Position numbers and translations under genes: made by a program. From positions 376,901 through 440,900 of the forward strand of contig MNCI01015611.1 of NCBI GenBank assembly GCA_015680685.1: a stretch of DNA of 64,000 bases, given 5' to 3'. This document shows positions 43,377-57,781 of this stretch, in pieces. Numbering within the stretch: the first letter of the stretch is position 1; each line of letters opens with the position of its first letter. The stretch is from Gnetum montanum. Its lineage: Eukaryota > Streptophyta > Gnetopsida > Gnetales > Gnetaceae. The notes under the pieces were generated by a model that was not told where the DNA came from, ran no database searches, and saw only the letters and a list, made by a program, of their open reading frames with translations.

Positions 43377-45950
43377 ATGGCTTCTTCTCAGAGAAATGAT
43401 TCACTCCCACATGTCAATGATTCCAATCAATAGCTTGACAAATCCAAAAGGACTACTAGTTAAAAACCTCAATAGCTGAAAGTGGTCTATGCATATCTAG
43501 ATCTTTACTATCTAGATTTTAATTTCATTTTTCATTAGGATGAATAGCAACACTGGAGGGATATGAAGGGTAACATTTTGTTACTTCTTAATTAGTCTGT
43601 TCCTTCAATCCTCATGGCCAATCTCTTGAAGCTAGGAATTGAATCATCAAGCCTAAAGTATGAAGTAATAAACCATACCTCCAAAGACTATCAGAAAACA
43701 AATTCTTAGTTTAGAAAATATTGACACATGGAGGCATGCTATGAAGCATCGAAGAGTAAGAAGGTATTGACACCATTATTTCTACAGTCACAAAAAAAGG
43801 TCCTAAATTTTTCTCAAGGAAATCTCAACATCAAGATTCTCCTTCTTTCAGTAAGAAAAACACACTTTACCAATGATTGTAATCAACCTTGAAGAAGAAC
43901 CAGGGTGAGCAAAGGACAAAGTCCAAGACTAGAAGACTTCAAGGCAATGATCTCCTAGTCATTCATCAAAAGAAAAGGAGAAGGAACAATCAAAGAATCA
44001 TAGGAGAAGGGCTATTAGGCACCACTCTCCTATCGCTCCACCTTCACCATCCTTCTTGTCATCAAACTCTAACAAGAAGGACTGTGGCTAAGACTAAAGA
44101 AGGGATGATTAGATCTAAGATGAAGATTGATGAGTTGTGATTTGATGGGCCCCGACATTAGATATGCAACATCAAAGTCGTGATGTCATGTATCCAACGT
44201 CAAGGCTAATAAGCAACATTGGATACTTGACGTCACCTCATTTGGACATTGCCTATAAATATTGCACTTGGGCTTTCAGATGAGACAAATTAGCTTAGAA
44301 AGTAGTAATATATAGTTTCAATTTTTGGTTTCTTTTTTTGAGTCCATTATTCCCAGTGCATGCCCGTAGTGTGATGTTTGTAATCATACGGCACCTTTGT
44401 TCAAGTGTGATGTACTTGGACACATTACATGACTAGTAATAAAGATTGAGATTACTTCCATCATTGCAACATCCACTTAGATTAATATTGTTGTTTTAAT
44501 TATTTAGTGCTTTCTTTAGTTAGACATTTCCATTTATTGTTATTTATTATTCCTGTTGCTAAGCGAAAGGTGTGCGCCTTAATCACAAGTGTTTAAGTGT
44601 AAATACTTGGTCGTCCATAGGTGTATTATTTGGCATAACTAGTGACGTACACTTCGTAAACCCAGAAGTAGCTCCACGAAGCCCAAGACATGTATGGATG
44701 GTTAAGAGTAGATACCATCATAGGCTAATTTAGACTTTATTTTTTTCATTATTCATTAGTTAAGCAATTTATCTCTTTTTTTCACTAGGAGTAGCATAGA
44801 ATTAGGAAACATCATACACCTCACTTTGGATTAAACCATATGTGATAAAGCTATAACTAGTCCAAGTGGGAAGACAATGAACTATGATCAAAGCATATGA
44901 TCTAGATGCCACAACTAGTTCCATCCATGGAATTCGACCAGATCCTACGTGAATGCTTGTGATTTGTGTGGTTGAGCATAGGGGTACCTTGCCGCTCATC
45001 AGAGATGATCAAAAATCCCATCATAGTGATAGGAAAAGAAAGTATAGTCAACTACAATAGGAAGAGGAGCATCATTAGGAATGAAGGTACAATAGGTCAC
45101 ATCATAGGAGATATATCCATGATAGAGATTACCATGAACACAATGACTATGATGAAGCATTGCTTGCTATAAGGAACATGCTCAACATTTTGGAAGTTGT
45201 TCAAATTCCTACCAAGCATCAAAGAGATAATAGAATTAAATGGCTTGACATGAATAATATCCCTAAATTTGAAGGAGGATATAATGCTAATCCATAACAC
45301 CATTTACAAGTCCTCCATGATGTTTGTACCTTATAGAATATTGAAAACAAATTACAAAAACTCAAATTATTCCCAAGGATACTCATTAAAAAAGTTGAAA
45401 CTTGGTACCATTCCTTGGAGCCAAAATCTATTCATAGATGAAGTACAATGTTAGAACTATTTAATGATAAATACCAAACATACTCTAGGGTGTTCAACCT
45501 AAGAAAAAAATTTAAGGATAGAAACAAGATAATCATGAATCCTTAAATGCAATCTTGAGAAGGTATTACTTTCTCTTACATCAATGCCTAGGCCATGAGT
45601 TTTCTCAAATGGAGCAACTTCACCAATAGTAAATTGACTCTAAAAAAACCTAGAGAAACTCTTGGATTCTATGCCCAAGTGAGACTTTTAGAAATGAGAA
45701 TCCATCAGATCCAAAGGCTAATTGATTAGGTGGAAAAGGAAGAAGGGAAGCTTAAAAAGTGAGAAGTGTAGAGGAATATAACATGGACCCCTCCATTTGT
45801 AAAAGGAAGGTATCTTTCTATAATTTAGAGGAGGAAGCACTACTAAATAAAGTGGTACATAAGAAAACCTTGCTAATTCAAAATTCTATTATAGAACTTT
45901 TAGAATGACTTTAAAATGTTTGAGGGGAACAAAGGGGGTCAGAACTAAAG
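43377..45950 (+). pseudogene. Gag remnant of element F, split by a solo LTR
   Basis: The start is ATG GCT TCT TCT at 43377. RDMKGNILLLLN follows near 43560. The frame is cut at 44127 by G and resumes at 45002. The gag core then reads RNMLNILEVVQIPTKHQRDN (about 45170-45230), NIPKFEGGYNANP, LKLFPRILIKKVETWYHSLE and STMLELFNDKYQTYS (to about 45485). Stops and frameshifts are frequent throughout. The match to the gag of A and B ends near 45950. Confidence 0.75.
44128..45001 (+). repeat. Solo gypsy LTR G inserted in the gag of F
   Basis: 874 bp, TGATGAGTTG to CGCTCATCA, TATA box at 44253-44260. Flanks are AAGAT (44123-44127) and GAGAT (45002-45006), a 5-bp duplication with one change. No internal region is attached, and the gag of F continues on both sides, so it is what remains after LTR-LTR recombination. 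Confidence 0.85.
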
Positions 45951-46679
45951 TATTACTCATAGTTGATAAAATCTTGAGCAACAATGTCAAAAGATGAAGT
46001 TGCATAAATGTGGCTTCTATTAGGTGTTTTTTACTTCCAAAAATTTAAGATTTATATTTTAAGATTAAAGTATGCAAAATATTCATAGCCAAGAAAGCTA
46101 AATTTCACATTGCCGACATTGTTGCAATCTACAATGGAATTTGCAAGGGCATTCTACCAAAGTAGATTTGGGTTGAAGCTTTTTAATGATTCCTACAATG
46201 ATGAGGAATGTATGACTTTTTAAAAAAGTATAAAAATAAAAACAATGAGGAATAAGCATGAGAATCATATAGATGAGAATAAGATTTAATGGCATAGCAC
46301 AAGATATTATGAGAATGACATGATAATCATGGAGGAATCTTAACTTTGAGTAGCACACATGGATTAAAGGATGCATTAATACACTAATTGGAACCAAAAA
46401 GAAGCTCTTCCTATGGTGGGCTCATTCAAAAGATAATCTCATAAATGCAATCTTGGATTTCATGGTTGCAGATTATGTATGACTATATTAAGCTATGCAC
46501 AATTCAGAGTTTGGATTCCATGATTTGTTGGTTAGGTTGTCACTTGTGTTAGATCATTAGGATACAAAAAAATATTCATTAACTTAATTCCCTCACAACA
46601 CTGTTCCCATTGGAGTATGTAGCATGACTAAATAAGGAAGCATTACTAGCAACAATGTTATCTTGATATTATTTGACAC

Positions 46680-46830
46680 TTCAAGAAAGCAATGTGTCCA
46701 CTTCTATATCTAGAAGAGAATACACAATTAATAGAATGCTTTTAAGTTATATATATGTATTTAGCATAACATCTAAAACTTCAAATAAGGATAAGCAAAC
46801 AAACAACCTATCTACATTGGTGATGAATGA
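46680..46830 (+). repeat. Dispersed repeat, copy 1 (copy 2 at 52440-52600)
   Basis: Both copies share AGAAAGCAATG/AGCAAGCAATG, then ATATCTAGAAGAGA, AACATCTA and ATAAGCAAACAAACAACCT/ATAAACAAGCAAACAACCT in the same order and direction over about 130 bp. Confidence 0.65.
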
Positions 46831-49800
46831 CAATATATCTAGGGAGTGCCTCACCACCAAACTCCTCATGATTTAGTACAAGGTCTGATGTGGAATCACA
46901 CCTCAATTATCAAATCTAGGTTGCCTTACATATTTGTGACCATTATAGAATCAAGCCCCATGCATTTCTATACATGAAGGGATGATGAGAGGGATGTAGA
47001 GGTTTCTAATACTTAAGTGTCATAGATAAACAACTTCGAGTATTTTGTGACACTTGAACCATAGGAAGGAACTAAGGGAACTATTGATCATGATACCTTT
47101 CTAATAATTCTTCCCCATACAAAAGAAACAACATCCTTAAAGTGAAATCAAAGATAAGAATTAAGAGTATATTTCTCCTATGGGATCAAAATCCATCAAA
47201 TTTGAGGATTGATCCATCTCAAATGTTGTTAGGCTCAAAGAAAATTACCAACCTCAAAGTTCTATTACACCCCTCCAACCAAGGACTCACATGAAATGCA
47301 TAGAACACTTGGTGGAGCCAAGAAACCACCTCTTCTCCATGATGAAAGGGATAAGACCAAGCCAAAGGATTAATATTACTAACACATCTCTTAGATCATC
47401 CTTGTATTGGATCTAAGAAATTTATTCTCTAACATAGTCCCTTACCTACACAAGAGAATGTGCTCCTCTCTTACAAGTCTAGTTGAGATCCTCCAAATTG
47501 CTATCAGTGTTCATTGATGAGGATTTCTTTTCAAATCAATTTGAATGTCCATCAAGATTAGTTTTCAATTGTAACAATGAACTTTCCAAACCTAATCTCA
47601 AAGAGAGCCTACTCCAAGAGTAATACCTCAATAAGAAATCCAAAATTTGTTGGAACTCTAAGTTCTACATGTGGCCATAAGAATAATGAGTCTTACCAAT
47701 TCCACCAACTATGTCTATACCAAACTCACTATTGTTAGATCATACGTTTGTGTTGATGGGAAGGAAGTAACACAAAGTCCTCCTCCCAAAAAAGGTTCAT
47801 AGGTAGATGAAATGTGCCAACCTACTAATCATAGGATTAACCAATCTCACAAATCAAACTACCATTTTGGGATAACATAATTGTATCTATATTAATTAAG
47901 AATATTAAATGTGTTTAGAAAAATTCTTCATGATGTAACAAACACACAATGTACATTCACTACCATTTGAAAATAACAAGTATGTTCAACATAGAGTTTA
48001 AATGTTCAAATCTTGTAGCAAATTGAGGATGGCTAGGGGATTGGCCCTAGGATGGTTCTAATCTTAACTCGTCATCCATAGCAACTACACACCACAAAAG
48101 AGATCACAATATGAAGTATAATGATAATATATGATTATACTACCATAGGGAATAAGACAAGCACTATTCTTCATGAAGTAATTTAGAATAAAGAGAAGCA
48201 CTTAGTAAGCTTCCATAGGACATGTCTTTATCACTAAATTTAGGGAACATCTAAGTCCATAGTATTCACAACCCTTTCCAAGTTAAGAATGACTAAAAAA
48301 TAAAATCAATCATTAGTAAATTATGTTCCTATCAATTTGGAGGGATTTGAAAGATCATCATTCTAAGGTTTCTTCCCATAGTGAGTCCACTATCTAATCT
48401 ACATCATATCCATCATACATGTTAAGGAAGAACCACTTAGCCAACATGGCCACACTACATAACAACTTTACATTATGGAAAGACATGGATTAAAGGTATT
48501 ACCCATCATTATAAATTTAAGAACCAAAGGCAATGTGCTCATATTTCCATCTTTGAAGCTACCACAAGGAAAATTTAAAATGGACCAAGATTAAACCTTA
48601 CTTTAATGATCTCACAATACATTGCATGAACTCCTAATCATTTGCAATAAACAAAGCTTCAACTTTATTTATTCTATACTATAGCATGGAGCCTAAAATA
48701 GAAATTTTCACTAATCAACCTTTAGAAAGACTAGATCCTTAATGAATTTCCAATAGATCATTAAAAGAAGGTTGATCAAGATCAATATGCTAGCCACTAC
48801 TGTCCATTATAGATCCTCAAAAAATCTAAGGGAGTAGAATACCATAAGAGAATCCTAGAGGATTATTTGATAAATTCCATAAAAAGTGATTGAACTAGGA
48901 GATATTGTAATAGATCACACATTACTTAAGAATTGCAATAATACCAAGACTATTTCATCACTTTCTTCTACAAGGGATTTATGCATTCAAAATTTGTTAT
49001 TGTACCATGTCTCTGTTATGAGTGCCAAAAGCTCTTGGCACTTAGATCTGAAGTTCAAACTAAGTATAATGATTTTTCTACATTTAAAACATCAAGAGGA
49101 AATATCTATACAAGCTGGATTGAACAAAATCTATCCAAAATTATGGGATTCATATATAAGGAGCATAGGTCATGTCATCATGTAGAGATAACTATTAAAG
49201 CAATTCACTATCATTTTTTTTCTAGGCACATCTAATGGGAAAAATTGCACTAAGAAAATTTCACATCTTCAAGAGAGGAGGAACCATGCACCTCAACAAA
49301 ATTCAACCATCAGTTTCAAGTCATGAGGATTCTTGCTTAGTGAAGAATTTGCTTCCCACATTATAAACATCAAAGTGGCAACCAAGAGGGGTCAACATAC
49401 AAGAGACTTAAATAAAATTTATAAAGTGATGCACCATAGTTCCATGACTTGAAATGCTATTCTAAGACTACATCCATGCAAGGAATAGGAGCCCAAGTAT
49501 CAAAACTTAAGACTTGCATCCAAACCAATTTTGACTAAGAAACCAATATTCAAGAACCTACTACAAAGTTTGTCTCTATGCTTAGCTAATGAGGAGAATA
49601 GACATGAGAAATGCACTTGTTGTTACTATCATTTTAGCATAAGAATAATTTAGAACCCTTTCATCAACTACTACTCAAATTTGAAAAAGATTAATGTTAC
49701 ACATAGAATTCTCAAAGGAGAGCCTAACATTAAACCATACCACATCATAACATGCAACAATCCCCTAGGGAGTATACCATTGATATTTCAAGAACACAAC

Positions 49801-52439
49801 ACCAATAATATGCTATAGGCTCCAAAATATAATTATAACTTAGTATAATAAGACAAGAAGCTCTTAGAGGTCTTTATTTTGCAAGGTGAAAACCACCTAC
49901 AATGCAATGATGAGAGTTGTTTACAAAAGAGTCTAGTTGTATGAGGAACACTATTTATAGGACTTGGCCTCATGATAAGGTTTAGGAAAGTCTTATAACA
50001 TTGAAGAAATAAAAACCAACTAGAATCAAAAAGATCATCACCTAGATCCATAGTGCTCATCCTACTAAGTTGGATCTTAAGAGGATTGGTAGAAGAGAGA
50101 AAGTCTAACCACTTTGAGTGGCTGCACCCAGGCTTAAATCTAGGTCTTCAACATGAGAAATGAACACTTTAGACATAAGAAGCAACTAAAATGGAAAATT
50201 ATTTCTCCTTCATACATGAATTTCTAATCACAATAGTAGTACATCAATATGGTAGAACAAACATTGAATAAGAACAATGTTTGGTAGATATGACAAAAAC
50301 TACCTAGATCTAATATATTTGAGGACATACTACCCAAGCCCATCCTAAGGCTAAGGCTTTCAGCCATTAGGAATCAAATAAAATCTACACAATTTTGATT
50401 GGAAAACCTATCTTTGATCATACACTATTAACTATAACATAGATACCACTAAAATCTACCATTAGAACTAATAGAGCAAAATGAAAACATGATAGAATGA
50501 GTGATTTAAGTGCATTATTAGAAGATCCATCATTTTCCATTATGAAACCTTAAGACATTGACCACTCAAAGGCTATTAATATCTAGCAAGGCCAAGGATA
50601 CTCTTTCATGTCTTCTACTCCTCCAAACATTGGATGAAATTTAGAACTACCAATAGTCGTTTATAAGTGCTCACCGAAAGTACTAATAGGTAAATAAATC
50701 ATGATGCATGAAGTTGTTCTATTGTAGTATTAGCACTAAAAATCCACATCCTAATATTCAATTCATTGTTATCTTTAGAGAACTTATCTTTCCTAAAGAT
50801 GTAGTATTCATGGAAATAATCTAGATCCCACTATCTCAACATTTTAGAATTTATGTTTCTTGCAAGGCTAAGACAACTATGCAAAAAACAAATATTTAGA
50901 ATAGGTCATATGTAGCATACAAATCAAATAATGCATCTAATGAGCATAATTAAAATCTAGAGAGATATAAAAATCTATAAATGCTAAAAAGTGTAAGACC
51001 TTAATCATATGCATAGAGATCAATCATAAAAGAGCACACATGGGAAACCATCATACTTTCACATAAATGAGCTATCAATTCACAAGTAAGAAGGAATTGA
51101 ACACTTTCAAAATTCTAAAGAACCATGATCATCAAGGGCATCCAACTATAGATACCTAACCTCATCAACATAAGGGGTTTTATAAGACAATAAGAAGGTG
51201 TAAAGAGAGAATTCACAACCTTATCTTGCATTAGCAAAGAGAAGATCAAGATAGATAGAAATAGGCCTTAATAGCAAGAGGGGAAGGTCTTAAGGCATAC
51301 GAATCCAAATCTACCATGAAGAACTCTAGGAAGGTCCTAGGAACTCTAACTCAAAATATAACATCTCACGATAGATATCATAATTTAAAAAGGTGAAGCT
51401 ACAAAGTGCCAAGGATAATCACATCCTATCCTAAGGAAAAATGACAAGATAACAAGATTCACATCAAGGGTAGCCAAATTCAAAGCACAAAAAAGCATTA
51501 AAAGTAAGATAATAATAAAACCTAGTCTAGTAAGAACCACATTTTTTCATAAGGCCCTTCATTAAAAGCCAACATTATAATAAATCAAAGAGTTACTTGG
51601 AGTGACATTCAAGCTACAAAACCCAAACAAATCATAAGTAAGAACTAAAATAAATGTGAAATATGCAAGAGACTCAAAATGCAACTTGAAAGAAAGACAT
51701 GTACATATAAATAAACAAACATAAAAATACAAAAAAAAAATCTAAGTCAATCTACTAATAGCATTATTTGACCATCCAAACCAAGGCTCATCAAGAGCAT
51801 ATGTCTAAAAGATCACCATCCAAAGGTACTAGGTAAAATATGACCCAAGCATTTCAATCTAAAAATTCATGTATCAATGAAGAACATGGAGATGTAAGGA
51901 TCCCAAATAGTGGAGATTAAGTAGAAACCAAGTTCAATTCATCCCAAATGAACCACTAAAGACTTAGGATGGAGACCTCCTTGAACAACATTGCATGTAT
52001 TATTAATAGAACTTCAACAACCCATATTAATAAGTATCCATTACTTAGTCAATCACCAATAAAATTATAGTGGAGGAAATCCCAACGAATATAATCATGT
52101 CTATCCATTGATATCTAATATAATAATGGCTACAAGCATCAAGGAAATGGCTTAACATAAGCAATATAACAAGGGCCTTATCAAACGAATAGCTCATTGA
52201 GTGTTGCAAGAGTAAACTTTTTATGATCCAATATCATATATGATAATCAACTAGAAGGATCACAAAACAGAAACCTCAAAAGCCAAAATGTAAAAATATA
52301 ATAAATAGGAAGAAAATCATAATTATCATAATATTTTAAAGGATACTCTACTACCAACTATAACAATGCTTCTACAACATTATTTAATATTCCAAGGAAT
52401 TCCTCTAAATCCATAAGATCTTGGATGAAAGACCTAGGG

Positions 52440-52600
52440 ACTACACCTCCAAGCAAGCAATGCATCTAGTTCAATATCTAGAAGAGATCATGTAATGCAT
52501 TGAATCCTCTTAATTTACGTATATCCCTCTAAGAGAACATCTACAACTCAAAATGATTATAAACAAGCAAACAACCTTGTAGACATCATCACTGGCAAAT
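52440..52600 (+). repeat. Dispersed repeat, copy 2
   Basis: Partner of 46680-46830. It ends just before the 5' LTR of C. The spacing between copies is about 5.76 kb. Confidence 0.65.
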
Positions 52601-52616
52601 TTTAATTGATGAATCA

Positions 52617-53450
52617 CTTAGTGGTGATGTTGACAAGCATGCATCAACACATCCTCATCAATGCATTCTCATCGACACATGGGTTAATGCATTAACACAT
52701 ATGCATCACTGCAATTTCTGTCTTTACCTATAAATATGCAAGCACTTACAACGTATTGGACACCTTTTGGTCATTCTAGTATCTAGACTCTTCTAGTTTT
52801 ATTTTGTGATCTTAGTGAACAATCAGTGAGTGTCGATAGTATGAATTTAAGTCAATTGTATGACATCTTATTCTAGTCGCGTTGTACCTGGACACATTCC
52901 ATGAATAACAATAAGATCAAGATTGATTTACTTTCAATGCAATTTATTTTCTATTAACTTAGTTAACATTTACATTTCTATGCATATTAATTGATTGGTG
53001 GAATGAGTGCAACTAGTTTCAAGCATAAACATGTATTTGCTTGGTAATCCCAATAGCATTATTGCTTGGTTCACCCAATAGCATAACACTTGGTAATCCT
53101 AGCAGTGGATACATTAGTTTCGGGCATGTATAGCAAGCTAGAAATAGACACTCATTGCCCTTAGGATATTTTAGGATTTATCTTCTTATTATTAACAAGT
53201 TTAAATAATTAATTTCTACATTATTATCTAGTTAGTTTAAGGATTGCACAACATCAATAATCATATACCTCGCTTTGGACTAAACCATACATCATAAAGC
53301 TACCACAAGTTTAAGTGAGAAGATGGTGACCTACAATCAATGCTTAACAATCTAGATACCATGTTAGTTCCATTCATAGAATTCGATTGGATTGCACATG
53401 AATGCTTGTGATTTGTATGGTTCAATGTAGGGGGTACCCACCACTAATCA
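52617..53450 (+). repeat. 5' LTR of element C
   Basis: 834 bp, TGATGAATC to ACTAATCA, TATA box CCTATAAATA at about 52728-52737, and three CTTGGT(A/T)-type boxes at 53038-53105. Confidence 0.8.
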
Positions 53451-53582
53451 TTGGCACTATTGCCAGGGATGATGCTAGTTATCTAGACTAGTTATATTAT
53501 AAACGATCATTGTAAAAGTATTAACTATTTATCTTTTCAAAAATATTAATATTTTAAGTCATACACATTATCAAATAAAAAC

Positions 53583-56300
53583 ATGTCTTCTTCACATAGG
53601 ACCATAATGCATCAGATGATGAGAAAACTAGTAGGAAAAATGGTAGATTCTATATGAAAGAAAAATTGAGTGAATCACCAAACATAGGGATCTCATCTAC
53701 TCATATAAACCCTTACTATATTCAAAGACTATGTTCAACTGATGAAGACAATCCAAGAGGGGATGGAACAAGTCCTAGAATAAGGAGGGCCTCAAGGCCT
53801 AGGACCTCCTATAAACCTAGAAGAGATAAATCAAGGGACCATAAGGGAAGATATAGAAGCCATGTGATTCTCCTAGTTCACCATCTTCCTCTTCTTCTTC
53901 AACGTCTAGTTTTGGTGAAGGTGAACATAGGTATAGAGATAAAGCTTCACTAAGGGGTCAAGATGGAGATAGAAATAGAATGCAAAGATAAGATAAAAGA
54001 CATCAAAGTAAGCATAGACAAGATCATCACTATCAGAAAAATTGAAATAGAGATTATCACCATGACATGTATGATAAAAATGAACCATTGTTGGCTACCA
54101 GGACCATGATACAAATTAGGGAGGTATTTCAAATACCTCATAATCATCAAGGGAAAGTCGCATCAAATGGCTTAATATGAATACCATTCCTAAATTTAAG
54201 GGAGGATATAATTCTAATCTCCTGCATCATTTACAAGTCTTCTAGGATGCCTACACCTTACAAAATATTGAAAGTAAGTGACAAAAGCTTAAGCTCTTCC
54301 CTAGGACACTAATAGAAGAAGCTAAAAGTTGGTATAGATTATTGGAACCAAATTCAATTAATCTATTCAACAAAAAATACCAAACCTATGAGATATTGTC
54401 CAATATAAGAAAACAAATCCAAGGGTGGAAGTAAGAAAATCATGAATCCTTGGATGTAGCCTTGGACAAATACTATTCTCTACTACATAGGTGTCCAAGC
54501 CATGGTTTTTCTCAAAAAGAGTAAGTTCTCTACATCATAGATGAGCTTCATAATAAAATGAGGGAGACCCTTGGGATCTATGCCCAAGGACAATTATCAA
54601 ATTAAGATCCCATCAAATACAAGGGCTAGTTAAATAGGTGGCAAGAGAAGAAGGAGAGCTATGTAAAAGAGAGAGTGTAGAGGAATATAATTGGGATCAA
54701 AATATTTAGCAAAAAGAGATAGCTCTTGATGAGTTGATTTCACATAAAACCTTGCCAATACAACAGTCTATCGTTGAGATTAAAGCCATAGTAGATAACA
54801 TGTGGAAGTTGATGAACAAAAAGGTTACAACCAACCTGAAAATTATAGAGGGGAAGGTAATGCAAAAAGGATTAAGTGATCAAAATAAGAAGAGGAAAAT
54901 GAACAAGGAAACAGGTAAGGACACTTAGTAAAGAAAAGTGGAAATAGCTATAGTAGAAGAGGTTACAAACTCAAATACAGAGGAGGAGGATGGATGTAAC
55001 ATCTGTCAATATGAACATCCAAAGGATCATTGCCTAGTTATATTACATCTACAAGAGTTTGAGACTGTTGCTTTAAATCCCAAGTTCATAGAAGGGCAAA
55101 TTCCTAGAAGATTACCTTACTCATAGGTAATTATAGCTAGTCCTACAACTAGTAGTACTATCCCAGTGGGACTTATCAACCTCAAAACTACTATCAATCA
55201 CAGTGGAAAAAGCCACATTCATGGGGAATGTCATCAACAAACTAGCAATATCCCTATTACCAACTAGATCCTTATGGATATTATGTTTAACAACCTATTT
55301 TTCCAAATAGTTCTACTTTCTATACCTCAAATTACTACTACTCTCCTAAATATCATCAACATACAACATCTTTGATGGGATCACCGTCTCATACCTCTTA
55401 TCCTCCATCACATCCTCAATACTCTCATACTTTCCTCCAACATATGTAACCACCAACAATGCAAGAAGGATTATAACCACAACCTTACTAGAAAAAAATA
55501 TCACTTTTGCATGAACATAAAAGTAAATGATAATGTTAGTAGATCTCAACAAAAGTTTCAGAAACATCCTTTCTTTAGGATAGTTTTTACACATGTGAAT
55601 AAAACTTGTAGACCTACTAGCTCATCAAAACTAGCACAAGGCCAATTTGGTTCTACATCCTTCCTCACAAAAATAATGTCTCCTAATCCTATGTAGAAGC
55701 CAACAACCATCACCACTCTAACACAAAATGTAAAAGATGAACCTATCACTATGGAGGGACAAACATTCCATGCATTACTAATAATGATAAAGGGTGTAGT
55801 TGTGGGACAAAAATTCAAAGCATTAATACAATCTCTATACCAACCCACACCAAAGTTAAGGAACAAGTGTATGTGTAAAACCAAGTCTACACAGTAGCCA
55901 CTAAACCAAAAGACACCCAATGGCTTGAAAATGAGAATACAAAACCTATTCAAAAGATTTATGGAAACATCCAACCCACTTATTAGTTCTGGTTCTAAGA
56001 AAATGAGACAAACAAAGAACTTAGAGAAGAACATCTTGCACTCTAACCATACACAAAAAAAATATGTTAAATAAGAAGACATAAGAACTATAATAGAAAA
56101 TAAACAAGGAAACATAGTTAGACCCCCTAAAAAGAAAACACCTTCTAGTCCAGCTAAAGATATGTCTTCAAATTATTGAAACATGATTATCATCAATGTG
56201 AAATGTGCTACCGAGAAAACTTAAATAATTAAAGATAATAAGTGGAAAACTTATGGTGTATAACTAAGAAAATGTGTAGTCAATTTTTTGAATGTTTGCC
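53583..56300 (+). pseudogene. Gag remnant of element C
   Basis: The start is ATG TCT TCT TCA at 53583. An arginine-rich stretch (RASRPRTSYKPRRDKSRDHK) lies near 53788-53848. The gag core near 54130-54400 is NTIPKFKGGYNSN, LKLFPRTLIEEAKSWYRLLE and FNKKYQTYEI. The tail before the Cys/His cluster is open at 54734-54928, and the cluster CNICQYEHPKDHC is at about 54995-55035. A P/Q/Y-rich segment follows. The LLDSG protease block found in A and B is not recognisable, but the later segment VATKPKDTQWLENEN (about 55890-55935) matches VATTQQENTQWLIAN of A. Stops are frequent. Confidence 0.75.
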
Positions 56301-56928
56301 TATGAGCTTAGTCATGGGGGAGATGCCCAATCTTAAATCAAGAACTAATAAGTGTATTTTCACTTTTCTTAACAATTTTTTACATTTTCCTATTTGTTTA
56401 AATTTTTTAAATTTTAAATATGTTTTCAATTTCTTGTTATTTTTCTTTTCTTATATAATTTTCTCTTTTCTTGACTCATTTCTTTATGTCTTATGAATTT
56501 CTACTATGTTTTTGTTAATAATATTGTTAGTCATGATGCAGAAGTCAACACCATGTGTCGGGTTCTTTTCCTATGCTATCAAGTTGATTGGTTAAATAAT
56601 TTTGTAATATAGTGAGACCACATCATCCATCCCTCCAATTTCTTTCAATAGAAGGTCTTTATCATGAAAGCAATATGGCTCTTCTCACATTAAACTAAAG
56701 TTAATTCATGATCATTATGCTAGGAGGAAAGGTAGAAAGACCAAGTGGACATGGAAAAGGGTGTGACCTCAAGGGGATTTGTTGGGTTCTCTTCTTGAAT
56801 TCCTTCTTGTGATCCACAACTTCTCATGGAACATGTCATCACTTCTATCATTGACCAATAAATAGAAATCATGTCTTTTCGTGGTGTGGTTCCCATGGAA
56901 AAAGAAGAAGAGAAAGAAAGAAAACAAG

Positions 56929-56933
<5 letters not shown>

Positions 56934-56968
<35 letters not shown>
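56934..56968. repeat. AG dinucleotide microsatellite
   Basis: An uninterrupted run of about 17 AG units in the 3' region of C. Confidence 0.95.
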
Positions 56969-56971
<3 letters not shown>

Positions 56972-57781
56972 ATGGAAATTCAAAGCACACCCCTTAGACA
57001 TAATAATGGGCTACAAGCACTGGTTATTAGGTTGGAAAGACATGTTACCAATGTTTGAAGGCACCCCTCAAACTAAGGTCCTTCCTTCCTTCTTCTTTTT
57101 TCTTCTCTTTTTGGAATGATATTCGTTCTCTGTGGTTGTTATGAACTCATGATAGTAGGTAGGAAAGAACACATCAATGCAAGGCGACTATTAATGGTAT
57201 GGACTTGGTCTGAAACTTGGATGGATAGGTATGATGATCATTTTAATCACAATTAACATAAGAACCTATTGTTAACATGGTTAAGTACCTTACATCCAAA
57301 TCTACCTTACATCCAAATCTCTACAATCCCTTCTCATCCCATTATTCACCTTACTACTACATGTAGTTATGGACCTAATGATTTTGTATAGTATAGTGCA
57401 GGATCCTAATGAAGGTAGTTTTTTGTTGTTTTGAATAAAGGCATGATCTAAATTTAACTTTTAAGGTACCCACAAACATCTATAGAAGTGGTTATGTAAG
57501 GGTATTATGTCAGGAGCTTGCTTTGGGAAGGATCCACTTGCAAACTTTTGTTGATCATGGCTTTGAACCATACCTCACAACTTCAAGAACATCATTGATA
57601 GCTTCTTTGAATTTATGCATGATTTTGCCATCAACTTCTCATCAATTTCAAGTTATCTTTAATGCTTTTATATTAAATTTTCTTCTAAATTCAAAATATG
57701 TTGGCCATCTTGTGAACTAGACCTTTTGTTTTGATTATTCAAAAACATGTGCACTTTCAAAGTTAAGTTCATTTATCATTT

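Larger units (their letters stand above)
42421..45950 (+). mobile_element. Athila-like element F, 5' part (LTR and gag), interrupted by solo LTR G
   Basis: An LTR (42421-43216), a primer site (TTAACACCATTGTTAGGGAC at 43217) and a gag remnant to about 45950. No protease, pol or 3' LTR is recognisable, so its right end is lost or unrecognised. Confidence 0.75.
45951..52616. other. Unassigned AT-rich DNA, 6.7 kb
   Basis: Dense in stops in all frames; the longest open frames are about 100 codons and show no family I recognise. I looked for RT, integrase, transposase and gag motifs and found none. It includes a repeated segment (46680-46830 and 52440-52600). It may be an old decayed element or plain intergenic DNA. 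Confidence 0.4.

Noticed and set aside
45951-52616. Possible decayed pararetrovirus or transposon
   Set aside because: No reverse transcriptase, movement-protein, coat or transposase motif could be read in the frames examined, so no identity is claimed.
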